The notes under the pieces: generated by a model
Databases searched by the model: none
What the model was told of the DNA's origin: nothing
What the model saw: only the letters and a program-made list of their open reading frames with translations
In this document: positions 4,165-5,922 of the stretch, piece by piece
How positions within the stretch are numbered: the stretch's first letter is position 1
How the letters are laid out: each line of letters begins with the position of its first letter
NCBI GenBank assembly: GCA_023438245.1
Contig: JAEXRD010000086.1
Span: 1 to 5,922, forward strand
Direction: 5' to 3'
Length of the DNA: 5,922 nucleotides
Source of the DNA: Pseudomonadota bacterium
Lineage (GTDB): Bacteria; Desulfobacterota; Desulfovibrionia; Desulfovibrionales; Desulfovibrionaceae
Translations under genes and position numbers: made by a program

Positions 4165-5913
4165 ATGCGCCTGTCCCACGCCTATGTCCCGACCCTGAAG
4201 GAAGTGCCCGCCGAGGCCGAGGTGGTGAGCCACCGCCTGCTCTTGCGCGCCGGGTTCATCCGCAAGCTCACCAGCGGCATCTACACCTACCTGCCCCTGG
4301 GCCTCAAAGCCCTGAACAAGGTGGCGGACATCTGCCGCGAGGAGATGGTGCGCGCCGGGGCGCAGGAGATCCTGATGCCCACGGTGCAGCCCGGCGACCT
4401 CTGGCGCGAGACCGGGCGCTGGGAATTCTACGGCAAGGAGCTGCTGCGCTTCAAGGACCGCCACGACCGCGACTACTGCCTGGGCCCCACGCACGAGGAG
4501 GTCATCACCGACCTGGTGCGCGGCGAGGTGCGCTCCTACCGCCAGCTGCCGCTCAACCTCTTCCAGATCCAGACCAAGTTCCGCGACGAGATCCGCCCGC
4601 GCTTCGGCCTCATGCGCGGCCGCGAGTTCGTCATGAAGGACGCCTACTCCTTCGACCGCGACAGCGATGGCGCGGACAAGAGCTACCGCTCCATGTACGA
4701 CGCCTACTGCGCCATCTTCCGCCGCCTGGGCCTGGAGTTCCGCCCCGTGGAGGCCGACACCGGCTCCATCGGCGGCAACTTCAGCCACGAGTTCATGGTG
4801 CTGGCCGAGACCGGCGAGGACACCATCGCCACCTGCCAGGCCTGCGACTACGCCGCCAACCTGGAAAAGGCCGAGGTGGTCGTGCCCGCCGACAAGTGCG
4901 ACTGCGGGCACGACTGCGAGCCCTTCCACCAGATCGCCACCCCGGCCATCCATACCGTGGAGCAGCTCTGCGAATTCCTGGGCATCGAGGCCGCCACCGT
5001 CATCAAGACCCTGCTCTTCGACGTGGACGGCAAGCCCGTTGCCGCGCTCGTTCGCGGCGACCGCGAACTCAACGAGATCAAGCTCAAGAACCACCTGGAC
5101 GCCCAGGACGTGAAGCTGGCCAGCCCCGAGCAGGTCATCGCCTGGACCGGCGCTCCCGTCGGTTTCGCAGGCCCTATTGGGCTCAAAGCCGAGGGCATCC
5201 GCATCATCGCCGACCGCGAACTCGATTTCGACTGCGGCTGGGTCGTGGGCGCCAACGCCGCGGACGCGCACCTCATGAGCGTGGACCTGCGCCGCGACTG
5301 CAAGGTCGACGCCTACACCGACCTGCGCAACATCACCGAGGAGGACAAGTGCCCGCGCTGCGGCGGCTCCGTGCGCCTGCGCAAGGGCATCGAGGTGGGC
5401 CACGTGTTCAAGCTCGGCCTCAAGTACTCCCAGTCCATGAACGCCGTGTTCCTGGACGAGAACGGCAAGGAACAGATCATGATCATGGGCTGCTACGGCA
5501 TCGGCGTGTCGCGCATCGTGGCCAGCGCCATCGAGCAGAACCACGACGCCGACGGCATCAAGTTCCCGCCCGCCATCGCGCCCTACGAGGTCTCGCTGCT
5601 GTCCCTGGCCGGAGCCAAGGACCCCGAGGTGGCCGAGGCCGCCGACAAGCTCTACGCCGAGCTGACCAAGCAGGGCATCGAAGTGCTCTACGACGACCGC
5701 GACGAGCGGCCCGGCAGCAAGTTCAAGGACGCCGACCTCATGGGCATGCCCATGCAGCTGGTCCTCGGCGGCAAGGGCCTCAAGAACGGCATCATCGAGG
5801 CCAAGGACCGCCGCACCGGTGAAAAGCGCGAACTCAAGCTCGCCGACTTCGCCTCCGAGTTCAGTGCCTGGCGGCGCACCGTGCGCCAGGGCTGGGGCCT
5901 GGACGTGGAGTAG
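4165..5913 (+). CDS. proS: Prolyl-tRNA synthetase, bacterial type with editing insertion
   Basis: ProS is a class II aminoacyl-tRNA synthetase that charges tRNA-Pro with proline in the cytoplasm. The 582-residue protein has the full bacterial layout. Motif 1 (about 56-77) ends in EILMPTVQP. GPTHEEV (108-114) forms part of the active site. Motif 2 is in 139-163 (FRDEIRPRFGLMRGREF, then MKDAYSF). The INS editing domain follows (about 224-405), then motif 3 GCYGIGVSR (442-450) and the anticodon-binding domain (about 470-575) with DDRDERPGSKF. The INS domain looks active: it retains K279 in VIKTLLF, the position of the lysine needed to clear Ala-tRNA-Pro in E. coli, plus RGDRELNEIK and GANAADAH. 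Two CxxC pairs (C224/C227 and C396/C399) bracket the INS domain, and C245, C247 and C251 lie between them. This could be a metal site that the E. coli enzyme lacks. The ATG at 4165 lies 3 nt after the ispG stop, and the C terminus is complete. Confidence 0.98.
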   Translation: MRLSHAYVPTLKEVPAEAEVVSHRLLLRAGFIRKLTSGIYTYLPLGLKALNKVADICREEMVRAGAQEILMPTVQPGDLWRETGRWEFYGKELLRFKDRHDRDYCLGPTHEEVITDLVRGEVRSYRQLPLNLFQIQTKFRDEIRPRFGLMRGREFVMKDAYSFDRDSDGADKSYRSMYDAYCAIFRRLGLEFRPVEADTGSIGGNFSHEFMVLAETGEDTIATCQACDYAANLEKAEVVVPADKCDCGHDCEPFHQIATPAIHTVEQLCEFLGIEAATVIKTLLFDVDGKPVAALVRGDRELNEIKLKNHLDAQDVKLASPEQVIAWTGAPVGFAGPIGLKAEGIRIIADRELDFDCGWVVGANAADAHLMSVDLRRDCKVDAYTDLRNITEEDKCPRCGGSVRLRKGIEVGHVFKLGLKYSQSMNAVFLDENGKEQIMIMGCYGIGVSRIVASAIEQNHDADGIKFPPAIAPYEVSLLSLAGAKDPEVAEAADKLYAELTKQGIEVLYDDRDERPGSKFKDADLMGMPMQLVLGGKGLKNGIIEAKDRRTGEKRELKLADFASEFSAWRRTVRQGWGLDVE

Positions 5914-5922
5914 GCGGAGGGC

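Noticed and set aside
3070..5544. An 824-codon open frame on the minus strand across ispG and proS.
   Set aside because: It is a mirror of G/C-biased third positions in two certain genes, and its product is low-complexity (rich in H, A, G, V and D) with no domain.

Overview
The window is a compact, strongly GC-rich bacterial chromosome segment with five complete protein genes and short gaps. Third codon positions are overwhelmingly G or C, and this produces many long shadow reading frames on the opposite strands. The gene content suggests an anaerobic deltaproteobacterium of the Desulfovibrio type: a PIN-PhoH protein, a C_GCAxxG_C_C cysteine protein, and an ispG-proS pair whose ProRS has a cysteine-rich insertion domain. 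That assignment is inference from recall of gene style and is not proven by the sequence.

Layout: 21-1217 (minus) is a PIN-PhoH fusion (PhoH2/YlaK class), preceded by a leader of about 120 nt with clear inverted repeats. A rho-independent terminator at about 1405-1457 serves the next gene upstream, a minus-strand 155-residue C_GCAxxG_C_C family protein (1470-1937). A 149-bp divergent intergenic region (1938-2086) holds overlapping promoter candidates for both directions, a perfect 10-bp palindrome inside a T-N11-A LysR-box pattern, and a 21-22 bp-spaced direct repeat. A LysR-type regulator (2087-3040, plus) follows. After 44 bp come ispG (3085-4161) and, 3 nt further on, proS (4165-5913), which form a tight two-gene unit. 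The last 9 bases are too short to interpret.

How the parts fit: the lysR and C_GCAxxG_C_C genes look like a classic divergent regulator-target pair, so the LysR protein probably controls the cysteine-rich protein and itself. ispG (isoprenoid precursor synthesis) and proS (tRNA charging) are housekeeping genes, probably co-transcribed and perhaps also reached by read-through from lysR. The PIN-PhoH gene has its own leader and is probably an RNA-acting ATPase/nuclease.

I found no CRISPR array, tRNA, rRNA, insertion sequence, phage gene or recognised riboswitch. Most of the window is ordinary core genome. The parts worth a second look are the phoH leader, the divergent control region and a few unusual cysteine or P-loop motifs.
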